From positions 4,704 through 9,957 of the forward strand of contig MEQV01000013.1 of NCBI GenBank assembly GCA_001770355.1: DNA of 5,254 nt, in the 5' to 3' direction. The position numbers and the translations under genes were made by a program. This DNA is from Betaproteobacteria bacterium RIFCSPLOWO2_02_FULL_62_17 (GTDB taxonomy: Bacteria > Pseudomonadota > Gammaproteobacteria > Burkholderiales > SG8-39). Each line of letters opens with the position of its first letter. Position 1 is the stretch's first letter. Shown here piece by piece: positions 5,250 to 5,254 of the stretch. A model generated the notes under the pieces. The model saw only the letters and a list, made by a program, of their open reading frames with translations. It made no database searches and was not told the origin of the DNA.

Positions 5250-5254
5250 AAATT

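Noticed and set aside
5100..5254. Plus-strand frame open to the right edge with a lysine-rich stretch, possibly starting at a GTG near 5170
   Set aside because: No ribosome binding site, no family resemblance, and the upstream part crosses a terminator hairpin. A gene starting just beyond the edge after AAGGGGA is a simpler reading.
1..5254. CRISPR arrays, insertion sequences, tRNA/rRNA genes, phage or defence genes
   Set aside because: No regularly spaced repeats, transposase motifs, terminal inverted repeats, tRNA-like cloverleafs or defence-type domains were seen on either strand.

Overview
The window looks like a chromosomal segment of a moderately GC-rich proteobacterium, most likely a betaproteobacterium. 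This rests on a CspA-family protein of the usual proteobacterial type, an FNR/ANR-type box, and a catabolic gene mix often seen in Burkholderiales and Rhodocyclales. The taxonomic call is an inference from gene type and base composition; no rRNA or other marker is present.

Layout, left to right. (1) 1-587, plus strand: the 3' two-thirds or so of an amidohydrolase-2 (ACMSD-like decarboxylase/hydratase) gene, cut by the left edge. (2) 588-751: a 164-bp control region with a long stem-loop just after the amidohydrolase stop, then a near-consensus FNR/ANR/DNR-type palindrome (636-649), a weak -10 placed where a class II FNR promoter needs it, and a strong Shine-Dalgarno. (3) 752-2155 and 2152-2790: a large/small subunit pair of the 3-isopropylmalate dehydratase (LeuCD) branch of the aconitase superfamily, translationally coupled by an ATGA overlap. 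Fe-S ligands are intact but several substrate-side positions are changed, so a catabolic hydratase is more likely than leucine biosynthesis. (4) 2901-4397: a TcuA-like FAD-dependent dehydrogenase (tricarballylate dehydrogenase / fumarate reductase flavoprotein family). (5) 4398-4707: a gene-free stretch rich in short inverted repeats. (6) 4708-4914, minus strand: a 68-aa cold-shock protein, with a sigma70-like promoter and a leader of about 130 nt that can fold in competing ways near the ribosome binding site, shielded upstream by an intrinsic terminator. (7) 5142-5254: no recognisable gene; the last bases resemble a ribosome binding site for a plus-strand gene starting beyond the edge.

Working model (inference): the FAD enzyme introduces a C=C bond into a di- or tricarboxylic acid, the LeuCD-like enzyme adds water across it (or both act in reverse), and the amidohydrolase handles a related carboxylic intermediate. 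The FNR-type box suggests that oxygen-limited conditions control the leuCD-like unit. I found no clearly unprecedented system. The points most worth checking are the FNR-type control, the divergent LeuCD active site, and the cold-shock leader.
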